Shown: positions 18,058 through 27,972, counted from the first letter of the stretch. The stretch is 54,997 nucleotides of DNA from Paludibacteraceae bacterium (GCA_017517845.1 JAFWXW010000029.1:1-54997); one strand, 5' to 3'. Program-made: numbers and translations. Notes: generated by a model from the sequence alone, not told the origin.

Positions 18058-18674
18058 TATTTATTTACTATTACGATTGAACCTTTTGCTCCTGGAACAG
18101 AACCTTTAATTAAAATAAGGTTGTTTTCAGGAATCAATTTTAAAATCTCAAGGTTTTCAACGGTAACGCGTGCATTGCCTGTTTGGCCTGCCATACGCAT
18201 TCCTTTAAACACTTTTGCTGGGTAAGAACAAGCACCGATAGAACCTGGAGCTCTTAAACGGTTATGTTGACCGTGAGTAGATTGACCTACACCACCGAAA
18301 CCATGACGTTTAACAACACCTTGGAAACCTTTACCTTTAGAGGTACCGATTACATCTACCCAAGAGGTATCAGCGAACATATCTACAGTGAATACATCAC
18401 CTACTTTGATTTCGCCTTCAAATCCTTTGAACTCAACCAAGTGGCGTTGTGGAGCTACACCTACTTTCTTGAAAAGACCTGCTTCTGCTTTATTAGTATT
18501 CTTTTCTGATTTTTCAGAAAAACCTAATTGAATTGCTTCATAACCGTCTTTTTCAAGGGTTTTGATTTGGGTAACAACACAAGGACCAGCTTCGATAACA
18601 GTGCATGGTACATTTTTACCATCAGCACTGAAAACGGAAGTCATTCCGATTTTTTTTCCTATTAATCCTGGCAT
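18057..18674 (-). CDS. rplC: 50S ribosomal protein L3
   Basis: A 205-aa L3, one of the first proteins in large-subunit assembly. [15 protein letters not shown] at the start and [16 protein letters not shown] / [20 protein letters not shown] are family signatures; the latter loop reaches toward the peptidyl transferase centre. It follows rpsJ by 38 nt and overlaps rplD by one base. Confidence 0.98.
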   Translation of the reverse strand: MPGLIGKKIGMTSVFSADGKNVPCTVIEAGPCVVTQIKTLEKDGYEAIQLGFSEKSEKNTNKAEAGLFKKVGVAPQRHLVEFKGFEGEIKVGDVFTVDMFADTSWVDVIGTSKGKGFQGVVKRHGFGGVGQSTHGQHNRLRAPGSIGACSYPAKVFKGMRMAGQTGNARVTVENLEILKLIPENNLILIKGSVPGAKGSIVIVNK

Positions 18675-18712
18675 TTCAATGTATTATTAAATGATTTATA
18701 AAATATAATTTA

Positions 18713-19018
18713 TTACGCTTTAATTTCAACTTGTACACCACTTGGCAATTCTAATTTCATTAGAGCGTCGATGGTTTTAGATGTTGAATTGTGAATGTCA
18801 ATAAGACGTTTGTAAGAGAACAATTGGAATTGTTCACGAGATTTCTTATTAACGAAAGTTGAACGGTTTACAGTGAAATAACGTTTGTGAGTTGGTAATG
18901 GAATTGGACCACTTACTACTGCACCTGTTGCTTTTACTGTTTTAACGATTTTTTCAGCAGATTTATCTACTAAATTGAAATCGTAAGATCTAAGTTTGAT
19001 TCTAATTTTTGGTGTCAT
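18713..19018 (-). CDS. rpsJ: 30S ribosomal protein S10 / NusE
   Basis: A 101-aa S10: [20 protein letters not shown], the [17 protein letters not shown] loop and the C-terminal [15 protein letters not shown] are diagnostic. S10 also acts as NusE in transcription antitermination. It lies 65 nt after fusA, across a stable hairpin (19040-19069), and starts the S10 part of the superoperon. Confidence 0.98.
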   Translation of the reverse strand: MTPKIRIKLRSYDFNLVDKSAEKIVKTVKATGAVVSGPIPLPTHKRYFTVNRSTFVNKKSREQFQLFSYKRLIDIHNSTSKTIDALMKLELPSGVQVEIKA

Positions 19019-19039
19019 TTTTTTATTATTTTATAAGAG

Positions 19040-19069
19040 AGAGGGTTAAGAATCATTTACTAACCCTCT
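19040..19069 (-). promoter_or_regulatory. Hairpin between fusA and rpsJ
   Basis: Perfect 9-bp stem AGAGGGTTA / TAACCCTCT (19040-19048 with 19061-19069) and a 12-nt loop, in the 65-nt gap between the fusA stop and the rpsJ start. No T-run follows it, so it is more likely a processing or attenuation site at the str/S10 boundary than a full terminator. Confidence 0.6.
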
Positions 19070-19083
19070 ACTCGGTTAATTTA

Positions 19084-21201
19084 TTATAGTAAATCTACTC
19101 TACCTTTTGCTTCAGTTAATACTGCTTTTGCAATTTGTGTAGAAACCTCAGCATAGTGAGAGAATTCCATAGAAGAGGTTGCACGACCTGATGTGATAGT
19201 ACGTAAAGCTGTTACATAACCGAACATTTCAGCTAATGGAACTTTTGCTTTAACAATACGTGCACCAGAACGGCTAGTTTCCATACCTTCTACTTGACCA
19301 CGACGTTTGTTTAAGTCACCGATAACATCACCCATGTTTTCTTCTGGAGTAACTACTTCTACTTTCATGATAGGTTCTAGAAGAACTGGTTTAGCTTTTG
19401 CACAAGCGTTTTTGAATGCTATCTGAGCACAAATTTCGTATGATAATTGGTCAGAGTCCACTGGGTGATAAGAACCATCCACAACTACTACTTTAAGGCG
19501 GTTAACTGGATAACCTGCTAGCACACCATTACGCATAGCTGCTAAGAAACCTTTTTGGATAGAAGGGATAAATTCTTTTGGAATGTTACCACCTTTAACT
19601 TCGTCGATAAATTGAAGTTCGCCTTGGAAATCTTCGTCAGCTGGACCAACTTTAAGTACCATATCAGCGAATTTACCACGACCACCTGATTGTTTTTTGT
19701 AAACTTCACGAATATCAACTGTGTTGGTGATAGCTTCTTTGTAAGATACTTGAGGACGACCTTGGTTACATTCAACTTTGAACTCACGTTTTAGACGGTC
19801 GATAATAATTTCTAGGTGTAACTCACCCATACCGCTAATGATAGTTTGACCAGATTGTTCGTCTGTTTTAACGGTGAAGGTTGGGTCTTCTTCTGCAAGT
19901 TTAGCAAGACCATTACCTAATTTATCTAAGTCTTTTTGAGTTTTTGGTTCAATTGCGATACCAATAACTGGATCTGGGAAGTCGATAGATTCAAGTGTCA
20001 TTGGCATATCTTCGCTACATAATGTATCACCTGTACGAATATCTTTAAAACCAACACCTGCACCTATATCACCTGCAGAAATAGTTTCTACTGGGTTTTG
20101 TTTATTTGAGTGCATTTGGAAGATACGTGAAATACGTTCTTTTTTGCCTGAACGAGAGTTCCATACGTATGAACCTGCGTCGATTTTACCTGAGTAAACA
20201 CGGAAGAAACATAGACGACCTACATAAGGGTCTGTAGCAATTTTAAATGCTAATGCACATAGAGGTTCATCTTCATTTGGATGACGTACTATTTTTACAT
20301 TTTCATCATCAGCTGCGTGACCAACGATTTCTTCTGTATCCATTGGAGAAGGTAAGTATGCACAAACTGCATCTAGCATAGTTTGAACACCTTTGTTTTT
20401 GAATGAAGAACCACAAATCATTGGAGTCATAGACATGCTTAATGTACCTTTACGGATAGCACGTTTAATTTCGTCTTCTGTGATTGATTCTGGATCTTCA
20501 AAATATTTTTCCATTAACTCATCATCAAATTCAGCTACAGCGTCTAACATTTTTGCACGCCATTCTTCTGCTTCTGATACTAAGTCTGCTGGGATATCTT
20601 CTACTGAATATTCAGCTCCCATAGTTTCGCTATTCCAAATGATAGCTTTCATTTTTACTAGGTCAACTACACCTTTGAATGTTTCTTCTGCTCCGATTGG
20701 AATTTGAATAGCAACTGGGTTAGCACCTAGAACTTCTTTTACTTGACGAACTACGTCATAGAAGTCTGCACCTGAACGGTCCATTTTATTTACATAACCG
20801 ATACGAGGTACGCTATATTTATCAGCTTGACGCCAAACTGTTTCTGATTGTGGTTCTACACCGTCTACAGCACAGAATGCAGCCACAGCACCGTCAAGAA
20901 TACGAAGTGAACGTTCTACTTCTACTGTAAAGTCAACGTGCCCTGGGGTGTCAATCAAGTTGATTTTATATTTGTCATTTTTATAATTCCAGAATGTGGT
21001 AGTTGCTGCTGAAGTAATAGTAATACCACGTTCTTGTTCTTGTTCCATCCAGTCCATAGTAGCTGCACCGTCGTGAACTTCACCGATTTTGTGTGTCAAA
21101 CCAGTGTAGAATAAGATACGTTCTGATGTGGTAGTTTTACCAGCATCAATGTGCGCCATAATACCAATGTTTCTGGTGTATTTTAAATCTGCTTTTGCCA
21201 T
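19084..21201 (-). CDS. fusA: Elongation factor G
   Basis: A 705-aa translocase GTPase. The P-loop AHIDAGKT is at residues 16-23, the switch region DTPGHVDFT and NKMD follow in the G domain, and the GEGxLH-like GMGELHLEI and C-terminal [12 protein letters not shown] segments mark domains III-V. It is the target of fusidic acid. It follows rpsG by 19 nt. tuf, which in many bacteria follows fusA, is absent, as is usual in Bacteroidota. Confidence 0.99.
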   Translation of the reverse strand: MAKADLKYTRNIGIMAHIDAGKTTTSERILFYTGLTHKIGEVHDGAATMDWMEQEQERGITITSAATTTFWNYKNDKYKINLIDTPGHVDFTVEVERSLRILDGAVAAFCAVDGVEPQSETVWRQADKYSVPRIGYVNKMDRSGADFYDVVRQVKEVLGANPVAIQIPIGAEETFKGVVDLVKMKAIIWNSETMGAEYSVEDIPADLVSEAEEWRAKMLDAVAEFDDELMEKYFEDPESITEDEIKRAIRKGTLSMSMTPMICGSSFKNKGVQTMLDAVCAYLPSPMDTEEIVGHAADDENVKIVRHPNEDEPLCALAFKIATDPYVGRLCFFRVYSGKIDAGSYVWNSRSGKKERISRIFQMHSNKQNPVETISAGDIGAGVGFKDIRTGDTLCSEDMPMTLESIDFPDPVIGIAIEPKTQKDLDKLGNGLAKLAEEDPTFTVKTDEQSGQTIISGMGELHLEIIIDRLKREFKVECNQGRPQVSYKEAITNTVDIREVYKKQSGGRGKFADMVLKVGPADEDFQGELQFIDEVKGGNIPKEFIPSIQKGFLAAMRNGVLAGYPVNRLKVVVVDGSYHPVDSDQLSYEICAQIAFKNACAKAKPVLLEPIMKVEVVTPEENMGDVIGDLNKRRGQVEGMETSRSGARIVKAKVPLAEMFGYVTALRTITSGRATSSMEFSHYAEVSTQIAKAVLTEAKGRVDLL

Positions 21202-21220
21202 TTTTCTCTGTCTTTAAAAA

Positions 21221-21697
21221 TTAGAAACGGAAGTGAGCGAATGCACGGTTAGCTTCTGCCATCTTATGCATATCTTCTTTACGTTTGTAAGCAGCACCTT
21301 GCATATTATAAGCGTCAACGATTTCAGCTGCTAGTTTATCAGCCATAGTTTTTCCGCCTCTTTTACGAGAGTACTGGATTAAATTTTTCATTGAAATAGA
21401 TTCTTTACGTTCTGGACGTATTTCTGTAGGAACTTGGAAAGTAGCACCACCGATACGACGAGATTTAACCTCAACTTGTGGAGTGATGTTTTCTAAAGCT
21501 TTTTTCCAAATTTCAAGAGCTGGCTTATCTTCATTAGCCATTTTGCCTTTAACGACTTCTAAGGCAGAGTAGAAAATAGTATAGGCGATAGTTTTTTTAC
21601 CATCATACATTAGGTGGTTAACAAATTTACTAACCATAACATCGCCGAAAACTGGATCTGGTAATACGACCCTTTTCTTAGGTTTAGCTTTTCTCAT
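21221..21697 (-). CDS. rpsG: 30S ribosomal protein S7
   Basis: A 158-aa S7, the primary binder of the 16S 3' domain. [20 protein letters not shown], the [20 protein letters not shown] beta-hairpin region and the C-terminal [16 protein letters not shown] are typical. In E. coli S7 represses its own operon by binding the rpsL-rpsG spacer. Here the same 122-nt spacer is strongly structured (21713-21796), so similar control is plausible. Confidence 0.98.
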   Translation of the reverse strand: MRKAKPKKRVVLPDPVFGDVMVSKFVNHLMYDGKKTIAYTIFYSALEVVKGKMANEDKPALEIWKKALENITPQVEVKSRRIGGATFQVPTEIRPERKESISMKNLIQYSRKRGGKTMADKLAAEIVDAYNMQGAAYKRKEDMHKMAEANRAFAHFRF

Positions 21698-21712
21698 TGT
21701 TTTTTAAATTTT

Positions 21713-21810
21713 CCGTTTTGGGTTGCCTTTCGTCTTCAACTAATTCCGCTGAATTAATTTACTCAACCTAGTCCCGAAGGACTCAAACCAAAACAGTATT
21801 AATAACTGTT
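21713..21810 (-). promoter_or_regulatory. Structured rpsL-rpsG spacer, candidate S7 control site
   Basis: On the mRNA, CUGUUUUGG (21796-21788) pairs with CCAAAACGG (21721-21713), 9 bp. It encloses a UUCG-capped hairpin (AGUCC/GGACU, 21770-21783) and a second hairpin (UUAAUUC/GAAUUAG, 21740-21757), forming a three-way junction. A competing hairpin ACTGTT/AACAGT (21792-21810) uses part of the first strand, so two folds exclude each other. The position equals that of the E. coli S7 repression site; function is inferred. Confidence 0.6.
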
Positions 21811-21819
21811 ATTCTTTAA

Positions 21820-22224
21820 TTATTTTTTGCCTTTTGCGGCTGGCGCTTGACCTGGTTTTGGACGTTTAGCACCGTATTTTGAACGACGTTGTGTACGACT
21901 TGCTACACCTGCAGTATCTAAAGTACCACGAACGATGTGATAACGTACACCTGGAAGGTCTTTAACACGACCACCACGAATCATTACGATAGAGTGTTCT
22001 TGTAGGTTGTGTCCTTCTCCTGGAATGTAAGAGTTAACTTCTTTTTGATTAGTTAAACGAACACGTGCCACTTTACGTAATGCCGAATTTGGTTTTTTAG
22101 GAGTTGTTGTGTAAACCCTTACACAAACACCACGACGTTGAGGACATGCGTCCAATGCAGGAGCAGTACTCTTTTCTGTCAAGGCTGTTCTTCCTTTTCT
22201 TACTAATTGTTGAATAGTAGGCAT
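21820..22224 (-). CDS. rpsL: 30S ribosomal protein S12
   Basis: A 134-aa S12, first gene of the superoperon. The decoding-centre loops [18 protein letters not shown] and [20 protein letters not shown] carry the lysines linked to streptomycin sensitivity; both are wild-type-like. A Lys/Ala/Pro tail ends the protein. It is driven by the promoter at 22287-22317 and is followed by a long structured spacer before rpsG. Confidence 0.99.
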   Translation of the reverse strand: MPTIQQLVRKGRTALTEKSTAPALDACPQRRGVCVRVYTTTPKKPNSALRKVARVRLTNQKEVNSYIPGEGHNLQEHSIVMIRGGRVKDLPGVRYHIVRGTLDTAGVASRTQRRSKYGAKRPKPGQAPAAKGKK

Positions 22225-22286
22225 TGTTTAAAAGTTTAGTTTAAAATTGTTTATATTATTTTTGACTCTTTTACACTTTTGGGTTG

Positions 22287-22317
22287 CAAAGGTACGGAAA
22301 TAATTTTAAACTACAAA
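22287..22317 (-). promoter_or_regulatory. Promoter of the ribosomal protein superoperon
   Basis: Minus strand: TTTG (22314-22317), 19-nt spacer, TACCTTTG (22287-22294). This is a perfect -33/-7 pair for the phylum. Expected start near 22281, ~55 nt ahead of rpsL. Confidence 0.85.
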
Positions 22318-22372
22318 CAAAATCGCAAATATTTTCGCTAAAATATTGATTTTTTATTATTTACACACCAAC

Positions 22373-22445
22373 TCCTAATTGCCTAACGGCGATTTTGCTC
22401 ACACTCGCAAAATTCCTAATTCCTAATTACTCATTCCTAATTAAA
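22373..22445 (-). repeat. Heptad-flanked hairpin element (type E) after the DUF3467 gene
   Basis: Read on the minus strand it starts 2 nt after the DUF3467 stop with TTAGGAAT-type heptads, then a 7-bp hairpin ATTTTGC/GCAAAAT (22392-22413, 8-nt loop), then a further AATTAGGAGTT unit. The layout of heptads around a hairpin matches the elements at 33998-34104 and 34828-34988, but the core differs. Confidence 0.7.
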
Positions 22446-22757
22446 TTACGCTTCCCCCTTAAAGCCCCACGAAGGAATAGTCATAGTCTTTTTATTTTCT
22501 GGAAGAACTATTTCACCAAATTGTTGTTCGTATTTATCTATATTTTGTTGCAAAGCATATAATAATCTTTTTGCATGTTCTGCATTCATTATCACTCTTG
22601 ATTTTACTTTAGATTTAGGCATATTAGGCATAACTCTTATAAAATCAAACACAAACTCACTAGATGAATGTGCTATAACTGCTAGATTTGAATATACTTC
22701 TTCTAATTCTGCTGGTATCTCAATATTTAATTGAGGTCTTACTTTTTCGTCTTTCAT
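22446..22757 (-). CDS. DUF3467 family protein
   Basis: A protein of 103 aa if it starts at the Met of MKDEKVRPQLNIEIP. An in-frame upstream extension of 19 residues is possible but overlaps the -7 promoter element and is unlikely. The body NIEIPAELEEVYSNLAVIAH, then SEFVFDFIRVMP and SRVIMNAEHAKRLLYALQQN, matches the small DUF3467 family, whose function is not known. It is divergently oriented from the pgpH-like gene, with a promoter at 22785. The gene ends right at a repeat element. Confidence 0.8.
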   Translation of the reverse strand: MKDEKVRPQLNIEIPAELEEVYSNLAVIAHSSSEFVFDFIRVMPNMPKSKVKSRVIMNAEHAKRLLYALQQNIDKYEQQFGEIVLPENKKTMTIPSWGFKGEA

Positions 22758-22784
22758 AATGTAGTCTTTTATATAATTAAGGTG

Positions 22785-22792
22785 CAAAGTTA
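22785..22792 (-). promoter_or_regulatory. -7 element for the DUF3467 gene
   Basis: Minus strand TAACTTTG fits TAnnTTTG; no clear -33 TTTG at the right distance. Expected start near 22779, ~22 nt ahead of the ATG at 22757. This supports the shorter start for that gene. Confidence 0.55.
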
Positions 22793-22814
22793 ATAAAATT
22801 TGCGAATATTTCAT

Positions 22815-22822
22815 TATCTTTG
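22815..22822 (+). promoter_or_regulatory. -7 element for the pgpH-led cluster
   Basis: Plus strand TATCTTTG is a full -7 match. A TTTG lies at 22799-22802, but the spacer is only 12 nt, so the -33 box is weak. Expected start near 22829, ~57 nt before the ATG at 22886. It is back-to-back with the DUF3467 promoter. Confidence 0.6.
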
Positions 22823-22885
22823 TACTCTTAAAGCATATACATCACATTGATGTGAATAAACAACAAATAAACGAATCAACTACAA

Positions 22886-24946
22886 ATGAGCAAGAAAACT
22901 CAGAAAATATGGGACGAAATTTATAAAAATGGATTATTTATAATTTCTATAGTGGTAATTATCCTTTTGTTACCTTCTACATCTTTAGACCCTTTCCAGT
23001 TTGAGATAGGCAAACCTTGGCAGAATGATTTATTAACCGCTCCTTATGATTTTCCTATCTATAAAACTTCTAATGAATTGGATATAGAAAGAAAAAGGAT
23101 AGAAACTTCTGCGTCGTATTTTGAATATGATTCCACTGTCTATTATTCTGAAATAGAAAACTTAACTAATCTAGAAAACAAACTAAGAAGCGAATATACC
23201 ATTACTAAAGATGACTCTATTTCTTTAAGATATACTAAAATGAAACTTAAAGAAATCTATAGAAGAGGTATTATTTCTGTTAATGATTTGAAAATAGCTA
23301 CTGCATATAAGGATAGCAGTATTATGCTAAAACAGAATAAAATCACTGCTCCTAGTTCTGTAAAACTTCTTTACACGCCTTCTTCTGCTATGAATGAGAT
23401 TAGAAAGGATTTTCCTAGTAATCTTAATGCAAATTGGCTAACAAATTGGAAAATAGAATCATATATTACTCCTAATGTTTTTTATGATGCTACTACCACC
23501 AATCTTATCAAAACCGAAAGGATAAATAATATTTCTATTTCTGAGGGTATGATTCAGATAGGTGAGAGAATCATAGACCGTGGTGATATTGTTACTGAGG
23601 AGAAGGCTAAAATATTAAATTCTCTTACCAAAGAAAAAGAAATTAAGCAGGGACAAACATTTAATGAGCGTTCTAAACTTTTGATAGGTCGTTCATTAAT
23701 CATCTTATGCTTAATGATTCTATTCTATGTTTATTTGAGATTGTTTAGAAAACAGTTTTATAATAGTAAAAGGATTGTAACTCTTTTATTAATGATGATA
23801 GTAGGTTTCTGTGTAGCTACTTCACTTATAATCACACATACCTCGGCTTCATTGGTTTATGTAATTCCTTTTGCTCTGTTACCTATTATTATTAGTACGT
23901 TTTTTGATACTCGTACTGCACTTTATGCTAATTATATTACCATTTTTATTTCATCTCTAGTGGTTCCTTCTCCGTTTGAGTTCGTATTGCTTCAGGCTAC
24001 TGCTGGTATGGTAACTATTAGTTCATTAAGAGACCTTTCTCAACGTTCACAATTAATAAGAACTGCAATAATAATATTCTTTACTTATTGTCTGTTCTTC
24101 TTGGGGTATGGTTTAACTTCTGACTCTAGTATATTTGAAGTAAACTGGATAACTTTTGTTTTCTTCCTTATCAATGGAATTTTGTTATTATTTGCATATC
24201 CTTTCATTTATATAATAGAGCAAATTTTTGGATTTATTTCTAATGTTAGACTTATAGAATTGAGTGATATAAACACTCCACTGATGAGAAAACTCTCTGA
24301 GACTGCACCTGGTACTTTCCAACATTGTACACAAGTTTCTAATCTGGCTGTTGAGATAGCTAATAAAATAGGTGCTAACCCATTGCTTGCTAGAGTTGGG
24401 GCTTTGTATCATGATGTGGGTAAAATTAATAGTCCTGCTTTCTTTATTGAAAATCAGGCTAAGGGTATCAATCCTCATGACAAGTTAAATTCTGAGGAGA
24501 GTTCTATGATTATTACCAATCATGTGAAGGATGGAGTGAAGATAGGTAAAGAATATGGTTTGCCCAAAAGTATTATTGAGTTTATAGAGACTCATCATGG
24601 TAGAAGTGTCACTAGATATTTCTACAATAAATATGTTAATGATCACCCCGATGAAGAGGTTGATATTAACAAATTCACATATATGGGTCCAAATCCTTAT
24701 ACTAAGGAGCAAGCAATAGTGATGATTTGTGATGCTGTAGAGGCTGCTTCTAGAAGTTTGCCTGAGTATAATGATGAAAGCATCAATAAATTGGTGGACA
24801 AAATAGTGGATACTCAAGTACTAGAACATTATTTGGATAGAGCACCTATTACACTTAAAGAACTTGGGGAGGCCAAAAATATTTTAAAAGAGAAATTAAA
24901 AAACATTTATCATACTAGGATTGCATATCCAGAATTAAAGAAATAG
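22886..24946 (+). CDS. pgpH: 7TM-HD phosphodiesterase, PgpH family
   Basis: A 686-aa integral membrane protein. An N-terminal membrane helix (about 15-32) is followed by an extracytoplasmic 7TMR-HDED domain (about 35-255), about seven membrane helices (about 260-455), and a cytosolic HD domain (about 475-670). The HD metal motif is visible in FQHCTQVSNLAVEIA, LYHDVGKINSPAF and THHGRSVT. Family members degrade cyclic di-AMP. It leads a plus-strand cluster; the protease gene follows after 2 nt. No lesion is seen. Confidence 0.9.
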   Translation: MSKKTQKIWDEIYKNGLFIISIVVIILLLPSTSLDPFQFEIGKPWQNDLLTAPYDFPIYKTSNELDIERKRIETSASYFEYDSTVYYSEIENLTNLENKLRSEYTITKDDSISLRYTKMKLKEIYRRGIISVNDLKIATAYKDSSIMLKQNKITAPSSVKLLYTPSSAMNEIRKDFPSNLNANWLTNWKIESYITPNVFYDATTTNLIKTERINNISISEGMIQIGERIIDRGDIVTEEKAKILNSLTKEKEIKQGQTFNERSKLLIGRSLIILCLMILFYVYLRLFRKQFYNSKRIVTLLLMMIVGFCVATSLIITHTSASLVYVIPFALLPIIISTFFDTRTALYANYITIFISSLVVPSPFEFVLLQATAGMVTISSLRDLSQRSQLIRTAIIIFFTYCLFFLGYGLTSDSSIFEVNWITFVFFLINGILLLFAYPFIYIIEQIFGFISNVRLIELSDINTPLMRKLSETAPGTFQHCTQVSNLAVEIANKIGANPLLARVGALYHDVGKINSPAFFIENQAKGINPHDKLNSEESSMIITNHVKDGVKIGKEYGLPKSIIEFIETHHGRSVTRYFYNKYVNDHPDEEVDINKFTYMGPNPYTKEQAIVMICDAVEAASRSLPEYNDESINKLVDKIVDTQVLEHYLDRAPITLKELGEAKNILKEKLKNIYHTRIAYPELKK

Positions 24947-24948
24947 CT

Positions 24949-26436
24949 ATGAAAAAATTTATATTGTATTTTACGGGATTGTTTTTTTCCGCGAGTGTGT
25001 TTTCATATACTCCTACTCCTTTTAACTTTCATAACTATAGTGTTAAACACGAAAGAACAACACTTCCAACTAGTTATGATTCTAGGGATTATGACATCAT
25101 ACTTCCTGCAAAAGACCAAGGTAGAACAAATTGTTGTTGGGCTTATACTGCTTGCCACGTAGCTCAAGCTAAATTCTATAAAGAAAACTCTAAAAGTGGA
25201 GATTTAGCACCTATCGTTTATGTAAATTGTGCAAAAGATTTAGGTTTTAATTATGTGGATGTAAATTCTGGTGGCAATGAAGGTATTGCTAATGCAATGA
25301 ATTGTATGCTTAAAACTCCAGTATATCAAAATAGAGTTCCTGAACTAACTATCAATACTACTGAATGTCCTAATTATACAAAAGATGATATTCATAAATA
25401 CATTTTAAGTAGTAGTGACCTTCCTGAAAATGATGCTATAGCTATTAAGAAGGCTATTATGGAACATGGTTCTGTCTTTTCTTCTGTCTATTATAATGAT
25501 AACTATTATAGTAAATCCAATAATTTCTATGAATATACAGGAGAAAACGAACCAAATCACGCCATTAGTATTATAGGTTGGGATGACAATAAACAGGCAT
25601 GGTTAGTCAAGAATACATGGGGGACTTATTGGGGTGATGAAGGCTGTTTTTGGGTAAGTTATGATGATAGTCAGATTTCAAAAAAATGTACTTCATGGAA
25701 CGAATTTGTAGATACAGAAGATATTGATGAAGTTTATACTTATTCTAAATCTAACTGTACTGGAAGTATGGGATATGAAAAACCTAATATTCCTCTTTCT
25801 ATTTTGGTAGCATACGAGATAAAAGAGGGAGAAAGTTTAGAATACATTTCTACCTTTATAGTAAATCCTGATACTAAAATACAAATAGCTATTAGTTATG
25901 ATGGCGAAAATGAACCTATATATACATGGGAATCTGAAAATATAAAGTACACTGGTATGTACTTGCATAAATTAAATGAAGAGATTGTTTCTAACGGAGA
26001 GGCTATATTAGTGGAGATATGCTATACCTCTCCTTATAAATATGCTGTGCCTACTGAGCAATCTATTGAAAATTATAATGATATTATCCTATATGACAAC
26101 CAATGGATTAGTTTAAATGGAGGATGGGTTCCTGTTGGAAAAGAGTCTGAATACTATAGATATAATTTTGTGGTATATGTATATACTAAAAAACAAAATA
26201 GTACAGATATAGAAGAAAATTCTGCTCTTAATAATAAGGTAGTGTTCTCTGATGGTAAGATAAATCCTGAAATATGGGAATCTGCTATACAAGCCACTAT
26301 TTTTGATGTAAGTGGAAGAAATTATGGTACTATTAAACCTGGTGGGAATATCCCTACTTTAAATAAAGGTTATTACGTACTTATTATAGATATGAAAGAT
26401 GATACTTTCGTTGTAGAAAAGTTTAATATTTTTTAA
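24949..26436 (+). CDS. Secreted C1 (papain-like) protease with T9SS-type C-terminus
   Basis: A 495-aa secreted protease. Signal peptide residues ~1-19. The catalytic residues are visible: Gln57, Cys63 in TNCCWAYTACH, His204 in EPNHAISIIGWDD and Asn222 in VKNTWGTYWGDEG. The Cys pair CC before Trp is a variant of the usual GSCW. A middle beta domain (about 250-400) resembles the lectin-like domain of related peptidases. The last ~80 residues, with ATIFDVSGRNYGTI and LNKGYYVLIIDM, look like a type A T9SS sorting domain, so export through SprA and cleavage at the surface is inferred. Confidence 0.87.
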   Translation: MKKFILYFTGLFFSASVFSYTPTPFNFHNYSVKHERTTLPTSYDSRDYDIILPAKDQGRTNCCWAYTACHVAQAKFYKENSKSGDLAPIVYVNCAKDLGFNYVDVNSGGNEGIANAMNCMLKTPVYQNRVPELTINTTECPNYTKDDIHKYILSSSDLPENDAIAIKKAIMEHGSVFSSVYYNDNYYSKSNNFYEYTGENEPNHAISIIGWDDNKQAWLVKNTWGTYWGDEGCFWVSYDDSQISKKCTSWNEFVDTEDIDEVYTYSKSNCTGSMGYEKPNIPLSILVAYEIKEGESLEYISTFIVNPDTKIQIAISYDGENEPIYTWESENIKYTGMYLHKLNEEIVSNGEAILVEICYTSPYKYAVPTEQSIENYNDIILYDNQWISLNGGWVPVGKESEYYRYNFVVYVYTKKQNSTDIEENSALNNKVVFSDGKINPEIWESAIQATIFDVSGRNYGTIKPGGNIPTLNKGYYVLIIDMKDDTFVVEKFNIF

Positions 26437-26473
26437 ATATAGCAGTGCTATTGCACTTTAATATCTTAGAATT

Positions 26474-27211
26474 ATGAATATAATAGAACATGTGGGAAGA
26501 TACTCATTGCTTATGCAAAGGGTTTTTAAGTTTCCTCAAAGATGGCGTTTGCTAGGGAAGCAATACATCAAAGAAGTGGAGAAATTAGGTATTGATTCTC
26601 TTGGAATTATTATCATTATTTCTTTCTTTATTGGTGCTGTTATTACTATGCAAATGGTACTAAACACAGAGAATCCACTATTGCCTGGATATGTGACTGG
26701 ATTAACAACTAGAGACACCCTACTTCTAGAATTTTCATCTACTATCCTATGTCTAATATTGGCAGGGAAGGTTGGTTCTAACATTGCGTCAGAAATAGGT
26801 ACTATGCGTATTACTGAGCAGATTGATGCCTTGAAGATTATGGGGGTTAATGCTCCTAATTATCTTATTTTACCAAAGATTTTGGCTTTTGTTACCATTA
26901 TGCCAGTACTAGTTATATTTAGTATGTTTGTGGGTATTCTAGGTGGATATTTAATCTCATTCTCTGGTATTATCTCTCCTGCTAAATATGTAATGGGTAT
27001 TCAGTATGCATTTGAGCCTTTTTATGTAACTTACTCTATTATTAAATCACTTTTCTTTGCATTTGTAATTTCTTCTGTATCTTCTTACTATGGTTACTAT
27101 GCGTATGGTGGTGCTTTGGATGTGGGTAAGGCAAGTACTAATGCTGTGGTTAATAGTAGTATTATAATCTTACTACTTAATGTATTATTAACTGATATTT
27201 TATTGGTATGA
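26474..27211 (+). CDS. mlaE: MlaE-like lipid ABC transporter permease
   Basis: A 245-aa inner-membrane permease with about five hydrophobic segments. The pattern KVGSNIASEIGTMRITEQID and DALKIMGVNAPNYL is the hallmark of the MlaE family, which moves phospholipids between membranes. It overlaps the mlaF-like ATPase gene by 4 nt (ATGA). No mce/mlaD gene is adjacent, so the substrate-binding subunit must be encoded elsewhere. Confidence 0.92.
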   Translation: MNIIEHVGRYSLLMQRVFKFPQRWRLLGKQYIKEVEKLGIDSLGIIIIISFFIGAVITMQMVLNTENPLLPGYVTGLTTRDTLLLEFSSTILCLILAGKVGSNIASEIGTMRITEQIDALKIMGVNAPNYLILPKILAFVTIMPVLVIFSMFVGILGGYLISFSGIISPAKYVMGIQYAFEPFYVTYSIIKSLFFAFVISSVSSYYGYYAYGGALDVGKASTNAVVNSSIIILLLNVLLTDILLV

Positions 27212-27972
27212 TAGAAGTTCGTAACGTATATAAATCATTTAATGGTAAAGAAGTATTAAAGGATATTTCTTTTACCTTTGAGGCTGGTAAGACCAATCTT
27301 ATCATTGGTCAAAGCGGTTCTGGTAAGACTGTTTTGATGAAAAGTGTGATAGGTATCCACCAAGTGGATAGAGGTCAAATACTTTATAATGGAAGAGATT
27401 TTACTAAAATGTCTAATAAAGAAGTATCTCTTTTGAGACAAGAGATTGGTATGCTTTTCCAAGGTTCTGCCCTATTTGACTCTATGACTGTGGCAGAAAA
27501 TGTGCGTTTCCCTCTAGAAATGTTTTCTAATAAATCTAGAAAAGAATGGGAAAAGAGAGTAGCGTTCTGTTTGGAGCGTGTGGGACTTTCTCATGCTGCT
27601 AATTTGTTCCCTTCTGAGATAAGTGGTGGTATGCAAAAACGTGCTGCTATTGCTCGTGCTATAGTGCTTGAACCTACTTACCTTTTCTGTGACGAACCAA
27701 ACTCTGGTTTGGACCCAAAAACATCACTTACTATAGACCAACTAATCCAAGAAATTACTCGTGAAAATAATATCACTACTGTGGTGAATACTCACGATAT
27801 GAACTCTGTGATGGAGATAGGTGATAATATTCTTTTCATTCATAAAGGTGAAAAAGGTTGGGAAGGAAGTAAAGATACTATTTTTGATTCTAATAATGAG
27901 AATCTAGATAACCTAGTATTTGCTTCTGAACTATTTAAAAAAGTAAAAGAAAATCAGATTAAACAAAAATGA
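27208..27972 (+). CDS. mlaF: MlaF-like ABC transporter ATPase
   Basis: A 254-aa ABC ATPase. Walker A GQSGSGKT at 34-41, signature SGGMQ at 139-143, Walker B with Asp162-Glu163 in LFCDEPNSGLDP, and the switch His in NTHDMNS. SGGMQ rather than SGGQQ is typical for Mla/Mce-type ATPases. It overlaps mlaE by 4 nt and xth by 4 nt, so the three are probably one operon. Confidence 0.93.
   Translation: MIEVRNVYKSFNGKEVLKDISFTFEAGKTNLIIGQSGSGKTVLMKSVIGIHQVDRGQILYNGRDFTKMSNKEVSLLRQEIGMLFQGSALFDSMTVAENVRFPLEMFSNKSRKEWEKRVAFCLERVGLSHAANLFPSEISGGMQKRAAIARAIVLEPTYLFCDEPNSGLDPKTSLTIDQLIQEITRENNITTVVNTHDMNSVMEIGDNILFIHKGEKGWEGSKDTIFDSNNENLDNLVFASELFKKVKENQIKQK

Noticed and set aside
22758-22814. Longer start for the DUF3467 protein
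   Set aside because: The extra codons overlap a -7 promoter element at 22785-22792, so the transcript would start inside them.
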